Shown: piece after piece, positions 1 through 8,377 of the stretch
How positions within the stretch are numbered: position 1 is the first letter of the stretch
How the letters are laid out: each line of letters begins with the position of its first letter
Assembly: GCA_003560175.1 (NCBI GenBank)
Contig: PWIZ01000001.1
Span: forward strand, 1 to 8,551
Reading direction: 5' to 3'
Source: Halomonas sp.
GTDB taxonomy: Bacteria; Pseudomonadota; Gammaproteobacteria; Pseudomonadales; Halomonadaceae
Length of the DNA: 8,551 nt
Position numbers and translations under genes: made by a program
Notes under the pieces: generated by a model
Databases searched by the model: none
Told to the model about the DNA's origin: nothing
The model's input: only the letters and a program-made list of their open reading frames with translations

Positions 1-820
1 CGGCGTAGAGCCGCTCCACCCCATCCACCGGCGACACCAGCCGCGCCCCGGAGGTAGCGCCGGCAAGCAGCGCCAGCCCCTCGGGATGAGTGAAGGGATC
101 GCCGATCTCCAGGCAGCTGTGCGTCTCGTCGCAGCCGGGGCGACGGGTCACCGCCCTCGCCTCGCCGTCGAACAGCGCCAGGCTCTCCCCCCGGCGCATC
201 GCCAGGCGCGACAGGGCCTCATCGAACACCTGAGGCGTCAGCATGATCGACGCGAAGCTGGCGTTCAGCACGCCGGGATCGGCCAGACGGCGAACATGCA
301 TGATGCGATAGTCGTGGGCAAAGGATGACCAGTAGAGGCCCGACACCCACTCCTGAAGCTCCGGCTGCTCGCGAAAGATGCGGTAGTGGGGCAAGCCCCC
401 GAGGTCATAGCCGCGGGGGAACATGGGCGACGAGGTGACCACGACCCGCCCCGCGGCGTCGAACAGGCCCAGCTGATCCAAGAAGCGGGAGCGGTCGCGG
501 CGCTCGGCGAGCACCCCCTCCAGACGCTCATAGTCGGGGTCCACGGCGTCGGCGCGCAGCACCGGCAGCGACGACTGATTGAGCTCGGCGAGGCTCTCCA
601 GCGCCATGTCGCTGAGCATGAAGGTGGCCTCTATCCACTGGGCGGCCAGTTCGGCTCGGTCGGCGGCGCGCTCCCACCCGTCCGAGATGGCCTGGCGGTA
701 CTCGTAAAGTTGGTAGCCGGCCAGGACCAGTGCCACCGCCAGCATCAGGGCAACGTAGGCGGCGACGGCGCGGCGGCGATAGGACTCGAGGGCGACACGC
801 CCCGGGCTCGGTGACTGGAT
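1..820 (-). CDS. Membrane sensor with Cache-like periplasmic domain (N-terminal part; runs off left edge)
   Basis: Open reading frame of 273 codons running off the window. It begins after an in-frame TAA and contains a basic stretch (YRRR, residues 14-17), one membrane helix (about 18-38) and a long extracytoplasmic region. Landmarks typical of PDC/Cache sensor domains are visible: LGLFDAAGRVVVTSSP, then a GYDLGGLPHYR segment, LALFDGEARAV, and a late SPVDGVERLYA motif. Such domains bind small ligands in the periplasm and feed GGDEF, histidine kinase or other outputs; the output here is outside the window, so the function stays open (diguanylate cyclase or kinase are my first guesses). The start is unusual: no ATG, GTG or TTG occurs between the in-frame stop and the membrane helix. 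An ATC at 818-820 has GAGGAA six bases upstream. The first ATG (743-745) lies inside the helix and would cut it in half. It lies 95 bases downstream of RR1 on the same strand, probably in one operon. The reading frame is well supported; the start is not certain. Confidence 0.75.
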   Translation of the reverse strand, partial: MQSPSPGRVALESYRRRAVAAYVALMLAVALVLAGYQLYEYRQAISDGWERAADRAELAAQWIEATFMLSDMALESLAELNQSSLPVLRADAVDPDYERLEGVLAERRDRSRFLDQLGLFDAAGRVVVTSSPMFPRGYDLGGLPHYRIFREQPELQEWVSGLYWSSFAHDYRIMHVRRLADPGVLNASFASIMLTPQVFDEALSRLAMRRGESLALFDGEARAVTRRPGCDETHSCLEIGDPFTHPEGLALLAGATSGARLVSPVDGVERLYA

Positions 821-826
821 GGCCGT

Positions 827-832
827 TTCCTC
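827..832 (-). promoter_or_regulatory. Ribosome binding site pointing to a non-canonical ATC start
   Basis: The minus strand reads GAGGAA at 832-827, followed by six bases and then ATC (820-818), the first codon of a stretch leading into the basic residues and complete membrane helix of the Cache sensor. The spacing is ideal for a Shine-Dalgarno site. ATC starts are rare but the related ATT start is known for infC. An error or mutation turning ATG into ATC would look the same. Confidence 0.45.
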
Positions 833-853
833 GCTCGGTGTTTATCAGGAATT

Positions 854-916
854 TCAGGATAACAGCTTGACACCTCGCCGCCTCTGCCTGGCCCGCGCCG
901 AACTGTGAACAATCAT
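854..916 (-). other. Possible 20-codon coupled ORF between RR1 and the Cache sensor
   Basis: The RR1 stop codon overlaps an ATG (TAATG, 918-914 on the minus strand), the usual geometry for translational coupling. The ATG is in the same frame as the Cache sensor but reaches TGA after 20 codons, and a further TGA and TAA follow before the sensor frame opens. The peptide is very basic (RARQRRRG) and has no recognisable domain. It may be a relic of the sensor's former start, a coupling uORF, or chance. The DNA just after it has TCCTGA repeated at nine-base spacing. Confidence 0.2.
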
Positions 917-1632
917 TACCGCCCGGCAACCCGCTCCAGCGGCGCCGCATCCCGACAGGTCTCCAGCCGGTAGCCGTGCTGGTAGACGCTGCGCAGCCGC
1001 CAGCCGTGGCGTCCGTCGAGCTCGAGCTTGCGTCGCAGCCGGCTGATGTGGGTATCCACGGTGCGGGTGGTGACATCCCCGCGGATGCCCCAGATCAGCT
1101 CCAGCAGCTGCCGCCGGGAAAAGAGCTCCCCGACATGCTCCAGGAAGAGGCTGGCCAGGGCGTACTCGCGGTCGGTCAGCGCGATCGCCTGCCCTGCCAG
1201 GGTGACGCTGCGCCCCTCCGCGTCGATCCGATAGGGGCCGAGCGCCTGGGCGCCATCCCCCGCCTGGCGCAGGAAGCGACGCGACAGCGCCTGGACGCGA
1301 GCGCGCAGCTCGTCGGGGCGCAGGGGCTTGGGCAGGAAGTCGTCGGCACCGGCGTCCAGGGCGGCGACCACATCCTGCTCGGAGCGGGCCGCGGTGATCA
1401 TCAGCACCGGCACCTCCCAGCCCAGCTGTCGCCGCAGCTGCGGGACGAAGGCCAGCCCGCTCACCGCCGGCAGCCGCCAGTCGATGATGAAGAGATCGAA
1501 GCGCTCCCCCTTCAGGGCCCTCTGCAGCTCGGCCACGCTGGCGAAGCCGCTGACGGCGCTCCCCAGCGGCCGCAGACAGGCCAGGATGAAGTCCTGCTGA
1601 TCCGCGTCGTCCTCGAGTACGGCGATATGCAT
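916..1632 (-). CDS. OmpR/PhoB-family response regulator (RR1)
   Basis: A 238-residue two-domain transcription factor. The receiver domain (about 1-120) has the acidic pair E7-D8-D9, phosphoacceptor D51 (FIIDWRLP), T80 (MITAA) and K102 (LPKP), so it should be phosphorylatable. The C-terminal winged helix (about 132-222) carries a TTRTVDTHISRLRRKL recognition helix region and the final hairpin (VYQHGYRLE) of the family. The chosen start, MHIAVLEDD, matches the start of the paralogue RR2 and has AGGGGG just upstream; a longer in-frame extension exists but lacks family resemblance. It is divergent from the operon holding the molybdopterin-fold protein and the hybrid kinase, and the TGTCA-N5-TGTGAC motif lies 64-79 bases upstream of its start, so autoregulation is plausible. 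A candidate -10 (TATAGT) is at 1671-1666. The regulated genes cannot be named from sequence alone; the hybrid kinase is the likely phosphate donor. Confidence 0.93.
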   Translation of the reverse strand: MHIAVLEDDADQQDFILACLRPLGSAVSGFASVAELQRALKGERFDLFIIDWRLPAVSGLAFVPQLRRQLGWEVPVLMITAARSEQDVVAALDAGADDFLPKPLRPDELRARVQALSRRFLRQAGDGAQALGPYRIDAEGRSVTLAGQAIALTDREYALASLFLEHVGELFSRRQLLELIWGIRGDVTTRTVDTHISRLRRKLELDGRHGWRLRSVYQHGYRLETCRDAAPLERVAGR

Positions 1633-1695
1633 CCAGCCCCCTGCTGACGGTGAGTCCCTGGCGACACTATATCGAAGGGCCGCCGCCCCGGGAAT

Positions 1696-1711
1696 GTCAC
1701 AATCTTTGACA
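1696..1711 (-). promoter_or_regulatory. Putative response-regulator operator in the RR1/kinase divergent promoter
   Basis: The minus strand reads TGTCAAAGATTGTGAC: two half-sites, TGTCA and TGTGA, starting ten bases apart, as expected for OmpR/PhoB-type dimers binding one face of the helix. A 14-of-16 match occurs upstream of the REC-EAL gene, with ATTCC following in both, and a third, weaker copy precedes RR2. On the plus strand the same bases supply a TTGACA that could act as the -35 element of the divergent operon. The binding protein is inferred to be RR1 and/or RR2. Confidence 0.55.
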
Positions 1712-1737
1712 CTGCCCCCCGGGGACACCCGTATACT
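1706..1737 (+). promoter_or_regulatory. Candidate promoter of the molybdopterin-fold/hybrid kinase operon
   Basis: TTGACA at 1706-1711 and TATACT at 1732-1737 are separated by 20 bases, longer than the preferred 17, which suggests a weak promoter needing an activator. The TTGACA is part of the putative operator. The -10 lies at the centre of a CACCC/GGGTG inverted repeat (1726-1742). The downstream start codon is at 1770. Confidence 0.35.
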
Positions 1738-1769
1738 GGGTGGCTCGCACTCTGACAAGGGATTACGCC

Positions 1770-2282
1770 ATGCTCCGGCCCGCCTCGCTTATCGGCCTGC
1801 TGCTGTTGACGTTACCGCTGATGCCCGCTGCAGCCCTGGCGCTGGACCCGCCGACCGGTCGCGTGCTGCTCGAGGTGGGCGGCGAGATCGGCGTGACCAA
1901 CGTCGGCGATGAGGCCCACTTCGACCGCGATATGCTGCTCGCCCTGCCCCAGCACCAGACGGTGACAGCCACCCCCTGGCACGACGGCACCGTGACCTTC
2001 AGCGGCCCGCTGGGGCGCGAGCTGCTGGCCGCGCTCGATGCCCGCGGCGAGACCCTACGCGTCGTGGCACTGAACGACTATGAGGTGGACCTGCCGGTCG
2101 CGGACCTGCAGCGCTACGACGTGATCCTGGCCATGTCGATGAACGGCGAGACGCTGCGGATCCGCGACCAGGGACCGCTGTTTGTCATCTACCCCTTCGA
2201 CGAGCACCCCCATCTGCTCAACGAGGAGATCCTCACCCGCTCCGTCTGGCAGGTCGAGCGCATCCAGGTGCTCGGCAACTGA
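1770..2282 (+). CDS. Secreted molybdopterin-binding-fold protein lacking the metal-ligand cysteine
   Basis: A 170-residue protein with a Sec-type signal peptide (MLRPASLIGLLLLTLPL..., likely cleaved after ALA near residue 24). The mature part resembles the oxidoreductase molybdopterin-binding (sulfite oxidase) fold: LRVVALNDYEVDLPVADLQRYDVILAMSMNGETLRIRDQGPLFVIYPFD is the characteristic block, followed by the closing SVWQVERIQV strand. There is no cysteine anywhere in the protein, so the thiolate that binds molybdenum in sulfite oxidases is missing. There is also no twin-arginine motif, although cofactor-loaded molybdoenzymes are normally exported by Tat. This suggests a periplasmic ligand-binding or sensory accessory and not an enzyme. 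The start at 1770 has AAGGGA seven bases upstream and gives a proper signal peptide; an upstream in-frame ATG (1740) would spoil it. The stop is eight bases before the hybrid kinase start, so the two are surely one operon and probably one sensor unit. Confidence 0.85.
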   Translation: MLRPASLIGLLLLTLPLMPAAALALDPPTGRVLLEVGGEIGVTNVGDEAHFDRDMLLALPQHQTVTATPWHDGTVTFSGPLGRELLAALDARGETLRVVALNDYEVDLPVADLQRYDVILAMSMNGETLRIRDQGPLFVIYPFDEHPHLLNEEILTRSVWQVERIQVLGN

Positions 2283-2290
2283 TCGGCATC

Positions 2291-4537
<2,247 letters not shown>

Positions 4538-5228
4538 CCATACTGGTAGGTGCTGCGCAGGCGCAGGCCATAGCGGCCATCCAGGCCCAGTTTGCGGCGC
4601 AGACGACTGATATGGGTATCCAGGGTGCGGGTCTGGACGTCACCCGAGAGCCCCCACACCAGCTCCATCAGCAGCTTTCGCGACAACAGCTCCCCCGGGT
4701 GGGTGAGGAAGAGGTTGACCAGCTGGTACTCCCGCCCGGTCAGCGTGACGGCGTCTCCGTCGACCATGGCTTCACGCCGTGAGCGGCACAGCCGGTAGCG
4801 GCCGAGCTCCAGCATGCCTGACGGGGGAGAGAGCGACAGGCGCCTTCCGAGGGCCTTGACCCGGGCGCGCAGCTCGTCGGGGTTGAGCGGCTTGTGCAGG
4901 AAGTCGTCGGCTCCGGCCTCCAGAGCCATGACCACGTCGCCGACCTGATGGCGGGCGGTGATGAACAGCACCGGCTGCATCCAGCCCTGGCCATGACGCA
5001 GGTGTTCCAGCACCTCCAGGCCGCTGGCGTCGGGCAGCTGCCAGTCGAGTATCAGCAGATCGAAGCTCTCCAGCTGCATCCCGCGGCGCAAATCGGCCGC
5101 GCGGTTTAGCGCTTCCAGCCGGTGGCCGTCGGGCGCCAGGCAGGCGGCGATAAATGCCTGCTGATCGGGATCATCCTCAAGCACTGCGATATGCATGCCA
5201 TTTCCTGTACAGTATATTTACATAAATT

Positions 5229-5244
5229 GTAACATATAATGACA
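5229..5244 (-). promoter_or_regulatory. Putative response-regulator operator upstream of RR2
   Basis: The minus strand reads TGTCATTATATGTTAC, matching the RR1 and REC-EAL sites in both half-sites and their ten-base phase but not in the spacer. It lies in a short AT-rich stretch (5212-5244) that contrasts with the surrounding GC-rich DNA. Two -10 candidates exist on the minus strand: TATACT (5216-5211), which would place the motif over the -35 region as for an activator, but leaves almost no leader; and TACAAT (5231-5226), which the motif would overlap, suggesting repression. The sequence does not decide between them. Extra symmetry nearby: TTACA/TGTAA arms at 5219-5233 and the palindrome CTGTACAG at 5205-5212. 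Confidence 0.4.
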
Positions 5245-5355
5245 TCGCCACCGACCGATGACACAAACTTTGGCATTTACGCCCGAAAACCGTTGAATAT
5301 CAGCCCTGTCCCGCCGCCATATAAAGCATTACAAGAACTGTACATTCTGGCCACT

Positions 5356-5667
5356 TCAGTCCTGCTGCCACTCCCGGCGCATCACGGCAAGGAACAGCTG
5401 GCAGCGTTCGGCATCCCGGTCGCGTGCTGCCAGCGACAGCATCCCGGCCACCTCGGCCAGAAAACCGTGCCCCAGCACCCGCGCACAGCTGGCCAGATTG
5501 GCGGCCTCGACCTGCAGGGTGAGGTAATCCTCCGCCTGAAGATGCAGCCAGGCCTGGTCGAGGAGTGGCGCCAGGCGAACGCCGAGAAAGGCCGCTGCCG
5601 GATGGCGGGGAGCCTCGACATTCATGTGGGGAGACACCGCATGATCTTCTGCTGAATGGTTTGCCAT
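5356..5667 (-). CDS. Small helical protein resembling a degenerate HPt domain
   Basis: An 103-codon frame (89 if the inner ATG at 5625 is used) following the REC-EAL gene with overlap. The helical part reads LTLQVEAANLASCARVLGHGFLAEVAGMLSLAARDRD, which lines up with the HPt signature of the nearby kinase (AASHALKGAAASMSCQGLAHAAGDLERRA). The phosphorylated histidine falls on Ala56, and the following K-G on Ala-Ser. If the alignment is right, it is an HPt fold that cannot carry phosphate and could act as a docking or inhibitory partner of a receiver domain, most simply that of the REC-EAL protein. The assignment rests on a pattern match by eye and could be chance similarity between helical proteins. 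Two starts compete: ATG 5667 has a strong AAGGAGG ten bases upstream, while ATG 5625 overlaps the REC-EAL stop as ATGA but has a poor ribosome site. The extra 14 residues have little structure. Confidence 0.6.
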   Translation of the reverse strand: MANHSAEDHAVSPHMNVEAPRHPAAAFLGVRLAPLLDQAWLHLQAEDYLTLQVEAANLASCARVLGHGFLAEVAGMLSLAARDRDAERCQLFLAVMRREWQQD

Positions 5668-6830
5668 GAGGAGCTCTCCTCCTTGGATGACGTCGCTGAA
5701 TAGCCGGCGTACCAGGCGTTGAAGATGTCGGCATACATCGGCCTGGCAAAGAGATAGCCCTGCCCTGCATGACAGCCGGCTTCATGCAGCATTCTCCCCT
5801 GCTCCCAGGTCTCGATGCCTTCGGCCACTACATCGAGCCCCAGCCGCCTGGCCAGCGCGATCACCATCAGGATGATCTCTCGCGCCTTGGGGTCCGTATG
5901 GCACTCGCTCACGAAGGCGCGGTCGAGCTTGAGATGGGTGAAGGGGAGCCGATAGAGCTGGAGCATCGAGGCGTTGCCGGTACCGAAATCATCGATGGCG
6001 ATGCCGAAGCCCAGATCCCGCAGCCGCGTCAGGTGGTCGTGGGCGCGCGACAGGTCGTCGATGCCACGGGTCTCGGTCAGCTCCAGCGTCAGAGTCGAGG
6101 GTGCCACCCCATGGCGCTCCACCCGGGCGATAAAGGCATCGAGAAAGTCGTCGCAGTCGAGGACTACCGGTGACAGGTTGATCGCCAGATCGAGGCGAAT
6201 CCCGGTCCTCGTCCAGCGATGCTGCTGGGCGAGGGCCTGTTCGACCAGCTGCCAGGTGAGCGGGATGATCTGGCCATCCTGCTCGGCCACCGAGATAAAG
6301 CGGTCCGGTGGCACCAGCCCCTGCTCTGGGTCCTGCCAGCGGGCCAGCGCCTCGACGCCCATCAGCCGGCCGGTGGCCATGCAGAGCTTGGGCTGATAGG
6401 CGAGCAGGAAGTGCCCCCGGGTCAGGGCGGAGCGGATCTCCCGGGAGGCGATCTGGCCCTGAGAGGCCTGCAGCTGGTCGACGATACGCAGCAGGGCTCG
6501 CGCGTCCAGCGGCTTCTCCAGGCGACCCAGCATGCGAATCCCGGCGGAGCGACCCAGGGCCACCGCCCCCATGACTTGGTCGCGCTCGGCGCCGCTCAAA
6601 AGGATCACCGCGGGGCTGACCGGACGGGTCATCAGCAGGCGAATGATATCCAGCCCGGTGGCACCCTCCAGCCGGTAGTCGAGAATCACCAAGTCGACGT
6701 CGAGACGCTCGGGACAGGCCTCCAGGGGCTCGAGTCCTTCGCTCGTCTCGGCATCATGCCCTCGCCTGGCCAGCAGGCTAGCCACCAGCGAAAGCATGGT
6801 GGGATCGTCGTCGATGATCAGGCAGCGCAA
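5622..6830 (-). CDS. Response regulator with EAL domain, cyclic-di-GMP phosphodiesterase
   Basis: A 402-residue cytoplasmic protein with an N-terminal receiver domain (about 1-120: D7-D9, phosphoacceptor D51 in LVILDYRL, S79 in place of the usual Thr, K106) and a C-terminal EAL domain (about 130-375). The EAL domain keeps all the usual catalytic and metal motifs: YQPKL (145-149), EALARW (160-165), INLSP with N218, LELTET (249-254), IDDFGTG (279-285), KLDRAF (301-306), AEGIE (336-340) and GQGYLF (356-361). It should therefore hydrolyse c-di-GMP to pGpG under control of receiver phosphorylation. It has a short C-terminal tail (about 376-402) whose coding sequence contains the ribosome site of the next gene. 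The start is TTG at 6830 with AAAGG eight bases upstream; no ATG or GTG precedes it before an in-frame TAG. A TGTCA-N5-TGTGAC motif lies 78-93 bases upstream. Likely an operon with the HPt-like gene; the hybrid kinase could be its phosphate source. Confidence 0.95.
   Translation of the reverse strand: MRCLIIDDDPTMLSLVASLLARRGHDAETSEGLEPLEACPERLDVDLVILDYRLEGATGLDIIRLLMTRPVSPAVILLSGAERDQVMGAVALGRSAGIRMLGRLEKPLDARALLRIVDQLQASQGQIASREIRSALTRGHFLLAYQPKLCMATGRLMGVEALARWQDPEQGLVPPDRFISVAEQDGQIIPLTWQLVEQALAQQHRWTRTGIRLDLAINLSPVVLDCDDFLDAFIARVERHGVAPSTLTLELTETRGIDDLSRAHDHLTRLRDLGFGIAIDDFGTGNASMLQLYRLPFTHLKLDRAFVSECHTDPKAREIILMVIALARRLGLDVVAEGIETWEQGRMLHEAGCHAGQGYLFARPMYADIFNAWYAGYSATSSKEESSSWQTIQQKIMRCLPT
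5668..5684 (-). promoter_or_regulatory. Strong ribosome binding site inside the REC-EAL 3' end, in an inverted repeat
   Basis: On the minus strand AAGGAGG (5684-5678) lies ten bases before ATG 5667 of the HPt-like gene, within the last codons of the REC-EAL gene. GAGGAG is followed after two bases by CTCCTC (5681-5668), so the site can fold onto itself as a small hairpin (about five pairs with a four-base loop) ending right before the ATG. Ribosomes finishing the REC-EAL gene would open it, giving translational coupling. Confidence 0.5.
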
Positions 6831-6907
6831 TGGTTGGACCTTTGAGGTGAGCGCCTAATGACATTGTATGAGCTATCTCAGCCCCGGGATATTCGCTGGC
6901 AGGAATC

Positions 6908-6923
6908 GTCACATTCCTTGACA
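6908..6923 (-). promoter_or_regulatory. Putative response-regulator operator upstream of REC-EAL gene
   Basis: The minus strand reads TGTCAAGGAATGTGAC, identical to the RR1-upstream site in 14 of 16 positions and again followed by ATTCC (one base further away). The half-sites start ten bases apart. No good -10 sits at the usual distance; TACAAT at 6868-6863 is the best -10 candidate, 39 bases closer to the gene. Confidence 0.55.
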
Positions 6924-6949
6924 ATCAAGCGGGTAAAAAGAGAAGAAGT

Positions 6950-6972
6950 AAAAAACCCCGCTCGAAGCGGGG
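6950..6972 (-). terminator. Rho-independent terminator, minus strand
   Basis: CCCCGCT and AGCGGGG form a perfect seven-pair stem around a CGA loop (6956-6972), with six A on the plus strand at 6950-6955, meaning a U tract for minus-strand RNA. It would end the pdxB transcript about 155 bases after the pdxB stop and shield the REC-EAL promoter from read-through. The 6973-7126 stretch between them holds no convincing gene. Confidence 0.85.
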
Positions 6973-7126
6973 CGAAGACGGAACCGCAGAGGCATATGCG
7001 ATTCACAGGGACTAGGAGGCACAAATGAGTTTCACTTAATATATTTCAACTAACATCTTTCCGCAGCGCAGCCGGAGCGGCGCGATCTTGACAAAGGTTT
7101 GCAATGAGCGGGCGCGGAGAGAGGAG

Positions 7127-8284
7127 TCAGGCCAGCCGGAATCCCGCCCCCGCCAGCAGCGAGGCCAGGGCGGCGTCGGACTCGGCCAGAGCGACCTCCA
7201 GAGTGGAAAACTCTCGGCGCAGGGGATAGCCCGCCCGGCAGGCGTCGAAGCCCCTGGCCATGCCCCGCCGGCGGCTCTCGCGCAACAGGCTGTCGTGGTC
7301 ACGGCGCACATCATGGACGGCGCGCAGGCAGAGCCGTAGGGCCTCCTCGGGAGTGAGACCCGGACCCAGCTCGAGGCGGTGCAGGGGCGGCGCCGGCAGC
7401 AGCTCATCGAGAGTTACCCTGGCGGGCAGGCCGAGCTCCCGGCAGAGCGCCCGGTAGATCATATGGGTGCCGCGCCGCTTGCCGTCCAGGCTGTGGCCGG
7501 CGATATGCGGCGTGGCGATCTCGGCGAGGTCGCGCAGGGCAGAGTCGATGGCGGGCTCATGCTCCCAGACGTCGAGCACCGCGCTGATATCGCCCTGCCC
7601 CGCCAGCCGCTGGCGCAGGGCGACGCCATCCACGCAATCGCCGCGCCCGGCGTTGATCAGCACCGTGCCCGGCGCCAGCTCGGCGATGGCCTCGGCCCCC
7701 AGCAGGTGATGGGTGGCATGGGGCCCTTCGCGCACCAGAGGGGTGTGCAGACAGAGCACGTCGCAGTCATCGATCAGAGTCTCCAGATCGACGAAACCCG
7801 GGAGATCGCGACCCTCGGCGCCTTCTTTCTCGACCCTGGGCGGGTCACAGGTCAGGCAGTCGATACCCATGGCGGTCAGGCGGTCCAGCAGCCGACCGCC
7901 CACGTTGCCGGCGCCGACCACGCCCACACGTCGCTCGCGAAACTGCCAGCCCTGGCGCTCGGCCAGGGTCGAGAGGCTGCCCAGCACGTAGTCGACCACC
8001 GCCTCGGCGTTGCAACCCGGGGCGCTGGCAAAGGCGATACCGCGCTCTTCCAGCGCGCCGAGCTCGATATGATCGGTGCCGATGGTGCAGGTGCCGACAA
8101 AGCGCAGCCGACTGGCCTCAGCGAGCAGCGATTCATCGACACGGGTAATGGAGCGCACCACCAGGGCATCGATATCTCGCAGGGCAGCGGCCGTGATCTG
8201 GCGACCGGGCAGACGCACCACCTCGCCCAAGGCACCGAAACAGGCCTCGGCGGCAGGCACGTCGGCATCGACAAGGATTCGCAT
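7127..8284 (-). CDS. pdxB: Erythronate-4-phosphate dehydrogenase
   Basis: A 385-residue NAD-dependent D-2-hydroxyacid dehydrogenase that oxidises 4-phospho-D-erythronate in the DXP-dependent route to pyridoxal 5'-phosphate, in the cytoplasm. The N terminus MRILVDADVPAAEACF is typical of PdxB. The Rossmann motif GVVGAGNVGGRLL (121-133) binds NAD. Catalytic residues by family position are R214 (INAGRGD), E243 (DVWEHEP) and H260 (ATPHIAGHS). The length and the C-terminal extension after about residue 285, the PdxB dimerisation domain, separate it from SerA and other dehydrogenases (E. coli PdxB has 378 residues). The start at ATG 8284 is preferred; a GTG two codons earlier (8290) is possible. 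It is divergent from the WGR gene with about 93 bases between starts, and appears to be a single-gene unit ending at the hairpin terminator. It has no evident tie to the signalling cluster. Confidence 0.97.
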   Translation of the reverse strand: MRILVDADVPAAEACFGALGEVVRLPGRQITAAALRDIDALVVRSITRVDESLLAEASRLRFVGTCTIGTDHIELGALEERGIAFASAPGCNAEAVVDYVLGSLSTLAERQGWQFRERRVGVVGAGNVGGRLLDRLTAMGIDCLTCDPPRVEKEGAEGRDLPGFVDLETLIDDCDVLCLHTPLVREGPHATHHLLGAEAIAELAPGTVLINAGRGDCVDGVALRQRLAGQGDISAVLDVWEHEPAIDSALRDLAEIATPHIAGHSLDGKRRGTHMIYRALCRELGLPARVTLDELLPAPPLHRLELGPGLTPEEALRLCLRAVHDVRRDHDSLLRESRRRGMARGFDACRAGYPLRREFSTLEVALAESDAALASLLAGAGFRLA

Positions 8285-8290
8285 GGTCAC

Positions 8291-8342
8291 TTGTTCCCAC
8301 TTCTCAGGCGATTACAATACGCACCAACCTACCACTCCCCAA
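8291..8342. promoter_or_regulatory. Overlapping divergent promoters of pdxB and the WGR gene
   Basis: Plus strand: TTGTTC (8291-8296), 16 bases, TACAAT (8313-8318), directing the WGR gene. Minus strand: TTGGGG (8342-8337), 17 bases, TATTGT (8319-8314), directing pdxB. The two -10 elements overlap almost fully, so the promoters would compete. These are matches by eye only. Confidence 0.35.
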
Positions 8343-8355
8343 CCGCCACGGGGAG
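8335..8355 (+). repeat. Inverted repeat in the leader of the WGR gene
   Basis: CTCCCC (8335-8340) and GGGGAG (8350-8355) form a perfect six-pair stem with a nine-base loop, placed between the candidate promoter and the AGGAG ribosome site (8368-8372). It has no U tract, so it is not a typical terminator. It could be a leader hairpin or an operator overlapping the pdxB -35. Confidence 0.4.
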
Positions 8356-8377
8356 ACCTTGCACGCCAGGAGCCTCG

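Noticed and set aside
386..814. 142-codon plus-strand frame opposite the Cache sensor
   Set aside because: Antisense shadow in GC-rich DNA; the sensor frame shows clear domain motifs and a membrane helix.
859..872. A further TGTCA...TGTTA pair upstream of the Cache sensor
   Set aside because: The half-sites start eight bases apart, not ten, and the sensor is probably served by the RR1 transcript; not counted as a fourth operator.
528..1076. 182-codon minus-strand frame across the RR1 end and sensor start
   Set aside because: It is an out-of-frame reading of RR1 and the sensor; the protein is Arg/Pro/Gly-rich and has no domain.
5239..5655. 138-codon plus-strand frame opposite the HPt-like gene
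   Set aside because: No ribosome site or domain. The minus-strand frame has a strong ribosome site and operon overlap, so it is favoured, although the small size leaves some doubt.
6219..6845. 208-codon plus-strand frame opposite REC-EAL
   Set aside because: Mirror of the receiver and early EAL coding sequence; no start signal.
6973..7126. Possible small RNA between the pdxB stop and its terminator
   Set aside because: The terminator is good but I see no separate minus-strand promoter, so a 3' untranslated region of pdxB is the simpler reading.
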